Shown one piece after another: positions 31,001 through 41,019 of a stretch of 61,046 nt of DNA. The notes under the pieces were generated by a model, which saw nothing but the letters and a program-made list of their open reading frames with translations, ran no database searches and had not been told where the DNA came from. The DNA is from Gracilaria domingensis (lineage: Eukaryota > Rhodophyta > Florideophyceae > Gracilariales > Gracilariaceae): positions 18,432 through 79,477 of the forward strand of contig VCMS01000409.1 of assembly GCA_022539475.1 (NCBI GenBank), in the 5' to 3' direction. Position numbers and translations under genes: made by a program. How positions within the stretch are numbered: position 1 is the first letter of the stretch; every line of letters begins with the position of its first letter.

Positions 31001-31562
31001 TTGAGGCGTATCGTTCGAAAATGGCGTTCTTCAGTTCTGTACAGCGCTTGGAACTTGTTATGGTCTCGTTGAATCGCTTTTGCGAGAATCGCGGGTCCCG
31101 AAGTAGCCCAATTAGCTCGTCCGCCTCACGATGACCAAGGTTGGAAGCTACTGAAGCCAGAAAAACCGTGAGATAATCCATATGCAAATCACCGAAAGCC
31201 TCCTCAGAAGGCACTGAGCGAGAACTGCTTCCGTGTTCTCGCTCTAATGACGCGGGACCCGGGGAAGGAGAAACACAATGCGAAGTGTCCAGAATTGGAG
31301 GGGCGCACGGAGTGGGGTCGACGATGTCCTCGGACACCGGAGGCTCGGGAAGGCGACAAGAGGCAGTGACCGTTTCGGAAGGCGCGGGCGCGGGCGCGGA
31401 AAGCTTGAGACGCTTGATTCTCCGAATGGGCCGCCTATTGTCGTCTTCCAGCGCCACTTTCAGACGAAACGGGCAATGGTTGACATGCTGTTGAAGAGAT
31501 AAGACTCCTCGGCGAGTAACGAAGGGGCACCCACGCTTCTTATGTGTACAGTAGTAGACCAT
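28013..31562 (-). pseudogene. Plavaka-type transposase, split by a repeat insertion
   Basis: The N-terminal part (31562-30636) starts at MVYYCTHKKRGCPF with a Cys/His zinc-finger-like motif (CTHKKRGCPF...HVNHC). It continues through FSATLYKRDPVQTLVKQL and ends at LLQLYTDKSSTTLKQTSVTAYPP, which carries the first Asp of the Plavaka DDE core. The protein resumes at about 30225 with YHPDINSTLWALHLIFLNF and runs to 28013, including LLPSYCADIPEAKNIL, SLCHRCKAP and GSIKYYDAGIYEHAHLLFK, all in the Plavaka order. About 400 bp of repeats separates the halves. GTGAGA at the left junction resembles a splice donor, but the acceptors I tested do not restore the frame, so an insertion is favoured. The family is known from fungal and other eukaryotic cut-and-paste elements. 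Confidence 0.75.
30240..30630. repeat. Short-motif repeat block interrupting the transposase
   Basis: About 390 bp is built from variants of atgtccatatgatatcc and its inverse ggatat(c)caaatggacat, interspersed with gatgatgc-type units. Copies occur in both orientations, so much of the block can fold on itself. Terminal parts such as gatgtccat near 30259 and atggacatc near 30611 are inverted. It is likely a MITE-like or minisatellite insertion. Confidence 0.6.
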
Positions 31563-31899
31563 GGGAAGAAGAAATGAACGAGAAACGACGACAAAGACTG
31601 CAAGGGAAGGGCGTCCGAAGGGAGAAGGAGGTCGAGCGACAGTCAATATCTACGTCATGCTCAGAACGGAGAATATATTTTGAGTTTAAATCACGTGCTT
31701 TCGTTCAAAAAGGAACGTAGGTACACGTCGACCTCAACACAAGGGTGTACTTCTCGTATTATCTACCACTAGTTATAAACCGGTGGTTTCGCAACGTTGT
31801 ACGCTGTACACCTGTCCAATCTCGCACAGAAAAATAAATCTCTTCCCTCCGCCGCCGCTGCCGCGCCTCCGGCGTCCGACCTACCGTTACCGTCGTGAC
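31563..31899. other. Upstream region of the Plavaka-type transposase
   Basis: No gene is supported. It probably contains the promoter and right end of the transposon. No clear terminal repeat was recognised. Confidence 0.35.
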
Positions 31900-31964
31900 C
31901 CGTGCCATCCACCTCCTCGCGTTCTACTTCGACCGAGTAGAACGCGAGGATGTGGATGGCACGG
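31900..31964. repeat. Perfect-type hairpin, 29-bp arms, 7-nt loop
   Basis: ccgtgccatccacctcctcg... (31900-31928) pairs with its inverse at 31936-31964 with a single mismatch, leaving tcgaccg as the loop. It lies in non-coding DNA between the Plavaka element and the tandem-repeat array. It could be a fold-back transposon remnant or the precursor of a small RNA. Confidence 0.8.
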
Positions 31965-32241
31965 ATCACAAACGGCGCTTCGTCGTACCTTTCTCCGACC
32001 TCGCACTTGCTACGAAGTACAGGGCGGGGAAGAGAATGAGGTACGCTTCATGTCCGCCTAATGGACGCCTCCATAAAGCGGACATCATCCGTATCTCACG
32101 GATGTATTCCGTGCAGTCTTTTCGTACGTGCTTCCATATCCTTCTACGTATCTTTGTCCTACAATAACCAATCCTCACCACGTCTCTTCGCGCTCTGCGA
32201 CATGTAAACGGCAGGAAATAAGCTATGGGTTACTTTTGCGA

Positions 32242-33118
32242 GTAACTAGGTCCCTCGAATTTTCTAGCGGGACGTTTCTGTTTTCCTTTATCAATGGTAC
32301 GTTCCATCGTATTTCAAATGTATCCAACGGAGCATTGACGAACTTATGGATATTTTCTGCTTACGTATACAGGTAAATGACTTTTGATGCGGACGTTGCT
32401 CACGAGTTGCAGGTGCAGGATGTTAGGGGAAACTGCGGTATGTTTGCTGCATGGGCATTCTTGGTGTCGTTGCTTGTGAGTTCTCGCTTCGAGACCATTC
32501 GCGTTTTACGATGATGGTGGGCTGGTACTCTAACCGATCCCTTTCCTTCTTCTTCTTCCTTTTGCGAGTTACTAGGTCCCTCGAATTTTCTAGCGCAACG
32601 TTTCTGTTTTGCTTTATCAATTGTACGTCCCATCGCATTTCAAATATATCCAACGGATCATTGACTAACTTATGGATACTTTCTGCTTGCGTATACAGGT
32701 AAACGACCAATTTCATTTCGTCTCTCAAGATCGATGTCTGACTGTTCGGGATAGGCGGTTCTGGTGCTTGGTTGGGACATAGGCTGCTCTCGTTAATCTC
32801 ATCTTGCGGTATGTTTGCTGCATGGGCATTCTTGGTGTCGTTACTTGTGAGTTCTCGCTTCGACACCTTTCGCGCTTTACGATGATGGTGGGCTGGTAAT
32901 CTAACCGATCCCTTTCCTGCTTCTTCTTCCTTTTGCGAGTTGCTAGGTCCCTCGAATTTTCCAGCGCGACGTTTCTGTTTTGTTTTATCAATGGTACGTT
33001 CCATCGCATTTCAAATATATCCAACGGATCATTGACTAACTTATGGATACTTTCTGCTTGCGTATACAGGTAAATGACTTTTGATGCGGACGTAGCTCAC
33101 GAGTTGCAGGTGCAGGTT
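32242..33118. repeat. Tandem array with period of about 321-371 bp, three copies
   Basis: Three copies of actaggtccctcgaatttt ... cgtatacaggtaaa begin near 32246, 32569 and 32941. Copies 2 and 3 are each preceded by a further shared segment, tgcggtatgtttgctgcatg ... cctttccttcttcttc (from about 32435 and 32806). Copies 1 and 3 end with the same tgacttttgatgcggacgt...gttgcaggtgcagg. Minus-strand frames across the copies alternate (RTIDKTKQKR..., LDIFEMRW...), so a fossil coding exon was probably amplified. Copies differ at a few percent of positions. Confidence 0.75.
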
Positions 33119-33124
33119 TCTCAA

Positions 33125-33284
33125 GTAGGGAACCATGCATCTGGGCATGGTTCCCTACATGAGGAACGGAGAGGATGAGGCGCTTCGCCCCTCATCCTCT
33201 CGGAGTGCGTATGTGTTCCACCGATACCGCACTTTGGTGCGGGTGCCCTCTGCGGCATCTGCCGCAGATTGCGCCTACACCCGC
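33125..33284. repeat. Three consecutive stem-loops
   Basis: Stem 1: gtagggaaccatgc / gcatggttccctac (33125-33158). Stem 2: gagaggatgagg / cctcatcctctc (33169-33201). Stem 3: an outer gcgggtg/cacccgc pair (33239-33284) enclosing an inner tctgcggca/tgccgcaga pair (33249-33268). All arms are perfect. The block immediately follows the tandem array and precedes the copia relic. Confidence 0.8.
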
Positions 33285-33709
33285 TTCATCATGGGGAAAT
33301 AGTACATGTAATATAGCGAAGTAGTGGTTAGCAAAAGCGGTCGATAGAAGAATAGATACGAATAAAACGGTATGATTTCATAATGGACATCATCTGTACT
33401 AGCAATAGTATTCCATGCGTTGCAGGGTATCATTCCGCAGAAGGTATCGTGTAATGTGCACCTTAATGGAAACTGAAGCTAGACTTCGCGAAATACCGTT
33501 CAGGTAGCCCTCGACTAAAGAACTAGCACGAGTGGAAAACCGACCAGTATTTACTGCACAGCGATTCTGGACGACCCAAGCAATTATCTTCAAATTTTGA
33601 AATAATTGATCTCGATATTTTTTCAAAAAATTTACTGGACGACCCTTGCCACTTTCTGGACGATCCTCGCCAAAAACTAGCATCTGCAAGAGACAGACGA
33701 TCGTGTTTC
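33285..33709. other. Left flank of the copia relic
   Basis: No gene is supported. A 5' LTR would be expected here, but no matching direct repeat was seen beyond 38623. Confidence 0.35.
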
Positions 33710-35170
33710 GTGTTTCGCAGCTGCCGTCGTCGGAAAAATGAGGACTTGGTTGCCTTCGTTGATCGCTTTCGAGGCTTAGCTTCTCAGAATCTCTTGCATG
33801 CTGGCTCGGAATCTTCCAGTCATATCGGAGAAGTGTTGACAATCACGTTGATCAATAATGCAAACTTGCCTGATAAAAATCTTCACAATGCCGTGTTGCA
33901 GCTTTTGTCGCAAGCACAGTCTCGAACCCACCATGGTCAGACTGCAATCGATGGAAATATTGTTCATTATACTGTCATTGAGAAGATAAGGAACATCTCC
34001 GATTCGCTTGTGCAGAATTTCGAACCGATGGAAATCCCGGAAACGCTTGGAACGATGCATTCACACTTTCAAGACTATCGTCGAAAGTTCAAGGACGCGT
34101 CTGATGCTCTGGCCTTACAACTCCTCCGCATTCCTGAACGCAAAAGGGACAGCAAACTGGAGAACATCAAGGCTATTGCCAAGTTGGCAAGCCGGCAGCT
34201 CTTCGTGTTGTCCTTCATCTTGATGACGCCATTTTCGTCTTATATTCTTTATCTTCGCCGACGAAGCAGGCCTCAGACGAACTATCCCGCAAGAAAATCG
34301 AGGCCATGGTGCAGCAACGTTCCCTATGGACATCGAAAATGGCCGAAATATGGCCGAAACTCATTTTTCTTGGTAGCCACATTTCGGTCACATTTGGGCC
34401 ATACTTCGGCCATCTCCTTGAAAATGAAAATTGTTTATTTTGACGAAATACATGTTCTCACCAATTTGCGAGCTACATGCTCACATGACGGTCATGTTTC
34501 GGTCATGTTTCGGCCATTTTTGATGTTCAGAGAGGTTTGCAGAAAGATCTTCTCTCTTTTGGTGTGCATTCTTCTGAACCTCAGCAGCCATACGCCTGCT
34601 CGAGGTAACAAGAAGAAGACCAAGAAGAAGAGAGCCGGAGGTGAGTCCTCGACCCGTGGTGGTGACCCGTCTAGCCTTCCTGCAAAGCGCCAGAACGCTG
34701 AGAAGCGGCTCTGTTTTGACTGCGTGCCCAAACAACACTATCGTAACTCTAAAGAGTGCAAGCACAAGGACGATGACACGTACTTACAGAAAATGGTTCG
34801 CCTAGAGAAAGAGTCGTTGCAGAAGAACTCTCAATCTGATGGATTTTTTTCGCCGAGGCTCCACATCTTCGAACGCCAATCGAGCTTGATATGTAGTCTT
34901 AGAGCCCCTAAACGGGAAGGTAGAGCCGAGGACTCGAACCAGATCCCTGAAATCTGCTGCCGAGATAGCGTTGGTGGTGTTCATGCTGCCGCCCGCATTG
35001 ATTCTTCGCTCGGTATCCCATTTAATCTTCGTACCCTCGACCGGGAGCCATTTTACCATGGTTACGGTGTGTATTGCGATGACTTCCGTTTGGCATTTGC
35101 GATCTGGGAACTCTCTCTATCGGATATCGATGGCTGTCACGTGTTCTCTTCCGATCTATATAGTGGATGA
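33710..35170 (+). pseudogene. copia gag remnant with zinc knuckle
   Basis: An open frame of 486 codons. The gag-like start (KNEDLVAFVDRFRGLASQ) and helical capsid-like region are followed, after a MITE, by a basic stretch (GNKKKTKKKRAGG) and a CCHC-like knuckle, CFDCVPKQHYRNSKEC, whose spacing is irregular. The part after about 34800 is poorly conserved. There is no start codon consistent with a functional polyprotein. Capsid proteins of this class package element RNA in cytoplasmic particles. Confidence 0.55.
34331..34526. mobile_element. MITE-like insertion in copia gag
   Basis: About 195 bp with terminal inverted repeats of about 30 bp. The left end is acatcgaaaatggccgaaat followed by atggccgaaac. 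The inverse of the right end reads acatcaaaaatggccgaaac followed by atgaccgaaac. The interior is AT-rich and non-coding. The motif gg(c/t)cgaaa is repeated within each end. It splits gag between capsid-like and zinc-knuckle parts. Confidence 0.7.
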
Positions 35171-35305
35171 GGATGGTTTGCTCCTCGTTGGTATCTCTTT
35201 TTGACATTAATCAAAACTTGCCTGGAAAAAATCGGCTGATGTTAGTCCCCAAGAGAGCTCTATCTAATTCTGAGCTTCGTCATCCGACGTACAACTAGCG
35301 TCTTC

Positions 35306-36333
35306 GTGGCGATCCGAAGTACACCATCCGAACAAGGCTGCTGGTTGTACCTAGTACGAAAGAAGCAATTTCATCGTACTTCGCTGCTTACAGAGACCTC
35401 GCGTCCCGATCGACTGCACGGAAGCTCAAGAATAAGTATTTGGGCCACAAGTTGTGCCGTCGGTTTGCTGCTAAGTTGCCCTGCTTCACGCACATTTCAA
35501 TTGATGGCATGAAAGAAATTTGTCGCCGTGCTGAAGTCCTCACACTGCTACTTCAAAAAGCACTTCAAGCCGTGGTGGATAAATGTACCACTTGCCGGTT
35601 CACTCGGCCTCCATCGTCTTCGAGGAAGGTGTCATTTTAGCGGCTCCTAGTTCCGTTCAACAGACATGTGCAGATCGACTTCTTTTATTTCTCTGAGAGG
35701 GAGACCATTCCGATCTTGCATATGGTCGAAATTTCTTCGGGGTTCTCTATCATCGCTATGCTGGAGACGAGGGAACTCAGTGAAGTCAAAATTACTTTCG
35801 AGCAGCAGTGGGTCATTATGCACGGCCCCCCGAGATCACTATCAGGGAACCCGGAGTTTGACAAGGGCACATTCAAGAATTTTTTTGGTGCCCACTCCAT
35901 TACGTTTGAGCCCAGTCCTGCACGGAGGCATAATGAGATTGGCGTGGTGAAGTCGAAGAAGGAAATTGTGAGGCATATTACCCCCAGGGTTTTGAGAGAT
36001 GCGATCTATTTTTCAGAAATGCGCAGCACACAGTTCACCTACGCGGAGATCCTCTCCCGCGGGACATTCTTTAGCAATTGCATGTATGGATGTCGCAAGA
36101 TGAGCGGTTTCGAACTTGTTCGGGGTTACACTCCGAGTCTGATGGGCTTGCCGCAATTGCATACGACTGTGCAGCTTCTCGACGCCTACCAAGAGCAGGT
36201 GGGCAGGAGAGCAATACAAACATTTGACAAGACCAGGATCCCTCATGTCCTCCTTCAATCTTACTTTCCAAAAGAAACCCCGGTGTATTACTTCAAGCTC
36301 GGACCCAAGTTTGTTGTCTGGAAGGTGGGATAG
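35306..36333 (+). pseudogene. copia integrase remnant
   Basis: The frames contain a zinc-binding-like end (KCTTCRFTRPPSS) followed, after a stop, by an integrase core. HVQIDFFYFSERETIPILHM holds the first Asp. The second motif reads GPPRSLSGNPEFDKG, with Asn where Asp is usual. The Glu region is RRHNEIGVVKSKKE. The core is collinear with retroviral-type integrases but split into two frames (stop near 35640) and altered at a catalytic position, so it is inactive. Confidence 0.6.
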
Positions 36334-36939
36334 GTACGCGAAGCCCAAGAACATTCGCTCCTTTTGTCCTCAAATGAGCAACACCATGGTCCAAGCATTC
36401 GCGCGGCGTACGAGGATGTGATACTCGACCCCAAGTCAGCCCTCCTAGTCGAGGTGGATCAAATGGGCTACACCTCACCACTCTCGCACATTATCGTCGA
36501 AGTAGTGGAAGTGCCGGAAGTGCCGAACCGATGTGCGGTCCAGCCGCTTACCGTTTCAAGAGCAGAAGTGAGCGAGGGACCACGAAAGCGACAACAGCTG
36601 CGCAAGGACACCATGGACTTTTTAATTAACGATGAACCCACTCTGTGGTCTCACCACTCCAACGTATGCTCCTTGATTGCTGGATAGAAACCGCAGGTCT
36701 CCTAGCAAAACCAATTGTCATTGAATCATCATGCGGCGGTAAAATGACATTGATGCCTTTCAATAGAATGTAAGGGCACTTTCGAGGAGTTTAGTTCTCT
36801 CAGATAATCACACTCATGGAAATGTCAGTGAAACAAAAACTTACTTATTTTTCAATGACGTTGGTCATATTACCTTACTACACCGGTCATCTTGTCTACA
36901 AGTCTGCTGAAAACCTTTTCAGTTTTCCCTTAACGAGTT

Positions 36940-38623
36940 TTGCCTGGGGTCATTGAGCTCCCTGAGAGAGACATAGGTTGTCCGTACGATCCTCCTAGAA
37001 CAGAGAAAGACATCAGACCCACCAAAAGCACCAACATACATCCTCCTGCACAGTTGAAGTCTGCCAAGCAGGAAATAATTTCCAATGCTATGAAGGTAGT
37101 GGGCAAGGACCATGTTTTCGAGTCGCGAACGAAATTCCTCCCACTATGGGTCGTTTACAGAGCCATTTTCAAGAAGAAGGAGGTGTACCACGGTCGCTAC
37201 AACGAAGTTGATCGCTCCGCTTTACCGAAATATGGGAGTTTCCTGACGTCCCGCCACTTCTTCCACATTAGGGATGATGGCAAGCGCGGTTCCCTCCATC
37301 TCAAATGTCATTTGGTACCATATGGAAACAGTGTTAAGGAAAAGAATGTTATCCGCAAGGATTCTTCTTCCGCCCAGTTCTCCATAATTCGGAGGGTTCT
37401 CTCTCTTGCGGCCAGGCTTGGTTTACCATTGGCCACACTGGACATATCTCCAAGGTGGACACTTGAACAGGGATATTTTCATGGTTCACCCGAAGGGGTG
37501 GGCGAAAACACGCCATGCTTGGAAGCTACGAGCCCCAACGTGTGGCCTCGTGGAGTCGGGACCTCTGGGGCAACCTGCTGATGAGAAGATGCTCTATGAC
37601 GAAAAGTTTCAGACCGTTCCGGGTTTGCCGCAGCTGTTCGTTTTAAGAAATGATGATGGCTCCATCAAGATTGCTATGGCCAAAGTCATCGACTACATGC
37701 TCCTCGCTGGCTCACTACCCGAACTGCAGAGGTTCCATGAGGCCATTACGAAACGGTTCACCATTGGGAAGTTTGATACTTATCAGAACATCATTTTCAA
37801 CCGTCTTCGGATAAAGCGTGAGAGTGATGGCTCCATTTCGGTGAATATGAATGACTTGATGGCTAGTACTTGGAACCTAGACATCGCACGAGAGAGCGGC
37901 AAGAACTGTAATTACCCATGCACGGGTGAAGAGCGAACTCGATTTCTTGGCCTTACAGGATCCCTAAATTTCTTAGGCCACGGTATACTTCTTCAAGCCT
38001 CTTTCGCCGCTAGTTACTTGCCGCGACGCACAGGAAGACTAATTTTCTCTGATATGATTCTCGCGAACCAAGTTTTGGGCGAATTCCAGACCCTCAAGCC
38101 CAAACTGTTCTATCGCTGCCCACCGTCGCTCGCAATTTCCTCGCGATATCTCGCATTCTCAGACGCGAGTCAAGGTAAGGGCTCCTATGACCAAACGGGC
38201 TTCTTTTCCGGGCTCTTCATGCCTGATGGGGGGCGGGGGCCGGGCGGAGAGGCCATTTCTCATGTCCTCGATTGGACGAGCAGCAAGCAGTCAAGGGTTT
38301 CCTTCAGTTCTATTGGTGCTGAGATCCTACCTACCGCACATTCTGCAGAGAGAGGTTCTTCGATGTCTTCGGCAATTTTCTACATGTACAAACCACCAGA
38401 GTATCTTATGTTAACCATCGGCTCTGAAGGCCTTTATTCCACGATCATCATTTTGCTCGACGGCAAAGATTATCATTTTAGGCCCACGGTGGCCAGGCTG
38501 CGTGACTCCTCCAAATCCGGTGTGATCTCCGTGCTGCAGTGGATACGCGGACTACAAAACCTCGCGGATGCGTTGACGAAAAGGAACGTTGCCATGTTCC
38601 GCAAGCTCAATGAACTGATGTGA
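36940..38623 (+). pseudogene. copia reverse transcriptase - RNase H remnant
   Basis: The RT begins in one frame (KCHLVPYGNSVKEKNVIRKD, AQFSIIRRVLSLAARLGLPL, ATLDI) and shifts near 37445 to a second frame (YLQGGHLNRDIFMVHPKGW...). There the active-site block reads KVIDYMLLAGSL instead of the usual VDD, so catalysis is lost. The RNase H part is well preserved: FSDASQGKGSYDQTGFFSG, DWTSSKQSRVSFSSIGAEI and the C-terminal NLADALTKRN, a hallmark of copia elements. The two frames overlap for about 175 bp. Confidence 0.75.
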
Positions 38624-39504
38624 ACGGGATTACTGATGGACAGAGTGTTGCAGAACGCGAAGCGAGTTTCCTACGAAAACGAACCATCAGATGTCCTGAA
38701 GTGACAATGCTTTGCCCCCTGGCTGTACGCAGTTCGTAAACACCGTTGCACACGCCCGTGATCACCTCGGCTATTTGCCAAGAACTCCAGATTCCTAAGC
38801 GCCATGACTCTCACTGCGTCCTCTACTCCGCCGACACAGGCACACAACGTCTCGTACGAGCATTGGAGTGGACGTGGCTCTACTGCGTCTAGAATCTGCT
38901 TCTTTTCAGCATCCACACAAAGTACACGATTCAGGTTTGTAGCTCGGATTCGCACGATGTACATGCGTGTAGGTTGTGTTACTACTCATTACAGCATGTG
39001 CACATCATGGTGCAAACCTTTACCCTTGTTGAGTTTTAGATGCGCAGCCGAATTCTGCAGCCAGGTTCCTATGTCAGCAAAGTTCATTAGCGAAGGAATG
39101 TGGGCCCCTAGTAATGTACAAGTGATATATCGTGGTCCTAAAAGACGTTCTGACGCATTGATGATCGAGGCTTGCATACAAAAGTTCTGCGTTTCCGATA
39201 TCATCATGTGGTCATCATTCAACCGATGCTTCATAGTCAGTTCAAAGTGCAGTCTATAGCCTGGAATAGACACTCGGACTGGCCGACGGGGATGGGCCAG
39301 GCAAAAGTGGTCTAGGGCGTCAACCGCAAAGTGCGTTCGTTGCGGCATTAATGACACACGGCCACCAGAGCGCTGAACCCTACACTCCATCGCTCCATTC
39401 CATATACCCTGGTTAATCAAGGCCGTGTTGAAACCCGGTCCATACAGGCTGCTAAAGCTGAACGTGCTCCAGTCACAATGGGGCTCGATATGGCTGCGGG
39501 GAAG
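38624..39504. other. Region with a decayed minus-strand frame
   Basis: A minus-strand frame of 143 codons (38989-39420; RLHFELTMKHRLNDDHMMIS) looks protein-like and could continue the ORF at 39505-40164 after a shift, but no domain is recognised. Otherwise nothing. Confidence 0.3.
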
Positions 39505-40164
39505 TTAGCTCGGTCCGCGGTACCGACTCTCCCTGAAAGGACGCGGTATCTGACAGCCCTGCTCGATGAACTGTATTTCATTGATCGACCACAGCTCCCC
39601 ATCCTGTTCATCGTAGAGACCGTATCGTTGCGCAATTTCATGATTCAGGCGCACCCCCAGCCTTATAAAACACCAACTATAAAGGGCTTCCTGGAGCACA
39701 GATCTGCATTCACGAGCGGGAAACACACATTCCGCCGTTGGAACGTGTTCAATGCGATACATATTATCGTCGTTGCGTGCGATAAGTGTGATTCCGAGAA
39801 TATGTTTGAAGTTCCAAATCGCTTCCGAAGTCTCCCCGCAACGCTCGTTTTCCTGATCGCTCTCCGGATAATCGGTAACGAGAAAAAATGGTGACCGGCA
39901 CTTCCTTCTTGGGTACTGTCTCGAACGTCCAATGGCCGGCGTTTCCGATGGTTGCTGTACTTCACGGCTCTGGTTTAGGCCTGTAGAGCTCTGGACAGCG
40001 CGCAAAGTGTGGTTGGATTTCGTGCTATGACAAGGTCCAACTTTTGCAAGGTTCTCAGTGTTATCAACCCGGCAAGATATATTTGCGATTTTCTCAACAA
40101 CGGTGTCGAACATGGGCTGTGCAAAGGTGTCCACATTTAAAAGTTGCGTCGGATTAGTGCTCAT
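39505..40164 (-). CDS. Hypothetical protein, possibly truncated
   Basis: A 219-residue ORF begins MSTNPTQLLNVDTFAQPM. Its middle is Arg/Ser-rich (RSRQYPRRKCRSPF). Residues of about 125-200 look globular (NFKHILGITLIARNDDNMY, LQEALYSWCFIRLGVRLNH). The end (RESRYRGPS) comes just before a region where the opposite frame stays protein-like, which suggests loss of the C-terminus by a frameshift near 39500. No domain family is recognised. It lies between transposon remnants and may be an accessory gene of one of them. Confidence 0.35.
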   Translation of the reverse strand: MSTNPTQLLNVDTFAQPMFDTVVEKIANISCRVDNTENLAKVGPCHSTKSNHTLRAVQSSTGLNQSREVQQPSETPAIGRSRQYPRRKCRSPFFLVTDYPESDQENERCGETSEAIWNFKHILGITLIARNDDNMYRIEHVPTAECVFPARECRSVLQEALYSWCFIRLGVRLNHEIAQRYGLYDEQDGELWSINEIQFIEQGCQIPRPFRESRYRGPS

Positions 40165-41019
40165 TGCCCTTTTTCACAACAGTACGGTAATGCGTTATTG
40201 ACTATCGAGTTCAGGCATCGATTGTGATGCTGCCTGCTTGTGGTCAGTGTTGTGCGCAACTCTTGCCGTCTGACTCGTAGCCTGTGCTTTTCAAGTTCTG
40301 AAAGAGCCCCAGCAGAAAAATCGGTTGCGTTTTGGGTGAGATAGACATTGGCTGTGCCCCTGCTTGCCCTAAAAGCCTAAGTGTGTACACAATAAGGTAA
40401 ATAAAGTACGAAGTTGGATGTGGTGCAAGAAATGGAGGACTTTGGAGGGAAGACTGTTTTACTACAGCGTTGTTGACGATTATTAAATACTGAAGCTTCG
40501 ATGGGGAGACATTTGGAGAACAGCGGGTGTTCGAAATATGTACAGGCTCTGTAATCCTTAACGCTTCTTACGACGATATTTTCTTTGCTTGTCACGGATA
40601 CCCTTAGTGGCGCCACTTTTAGAGAAATCAATATCGCCTTTTTTTTCTTTGTGTAGTATCGGAAATATTCTTTTACTTTTTGGACTAATGTTTGACTGTG
40701 GATAGGTCTGTGTGATTTAAATCCCTGCTTGCTGGTCTGCTAACCCGGTCCGTGTCGAGCCGTTCGAACCTTAAATAGACAAGGTAGCAAATATTTGAAA
40801 GAGCGGTTCATTACAACCGTCATACAGTTGGATGTCGAGCACGATGGGGATTGATCCCAGGCTCGGGGAGTTCGGAGCTCAGCTGCCACGCCATAGAAGA
40901 GCTTCTCATAAATTTACGGCCACACAAACAACCAATAACTAGAGCAAACCACACCATCTCTACCACCTCAGAATCGACGACACCCTAAAGTAACAACAGA
41001 CATATGCGTTCTACACCAA
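40165..41019. other. Intergenic
   Basis: No coding gene is seen. On the minus strand around 40835-40900 the sequence gggatcaatcccc followed by a short stem-like tail resembles a tRNA T-arm / B box, perhaps a worn tRNA-derived SINE. The anticodon arm could not be folded convincingly. Confidence 0.3.

Larger units (their letters stand above)
33710..38623 (+). mobile_element. Degenerate Ty1/copia-type retroelement
   Basis: The domain order gag - zinc knuckle - integrase - reverse transcriptase - RNase H identifies a Ty1/copia (Pseudoviridae-like) retrotransposon. Frames are interrupted repeatedly: gag is split by a MITE, there are stops between gag, integrase and RT, and the RT core is frameshifted. 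No LTR pair was recognised, so the boundaries given are only those of the coding remnants. It is old and non-autonomous. Confidence 0.75.

Noticed and set aside
33285..38900. LTR pair of the copia relic
   Set aside because: No matching direct repeat on both sides could be found by eye.
40835..40900. tRNA gene or SINE on the minus strand
   Set aside because: A T-arm-like gggatcaatcccc is visible, but no convincing D arm, anticodon arm or acceptor pairing was found.
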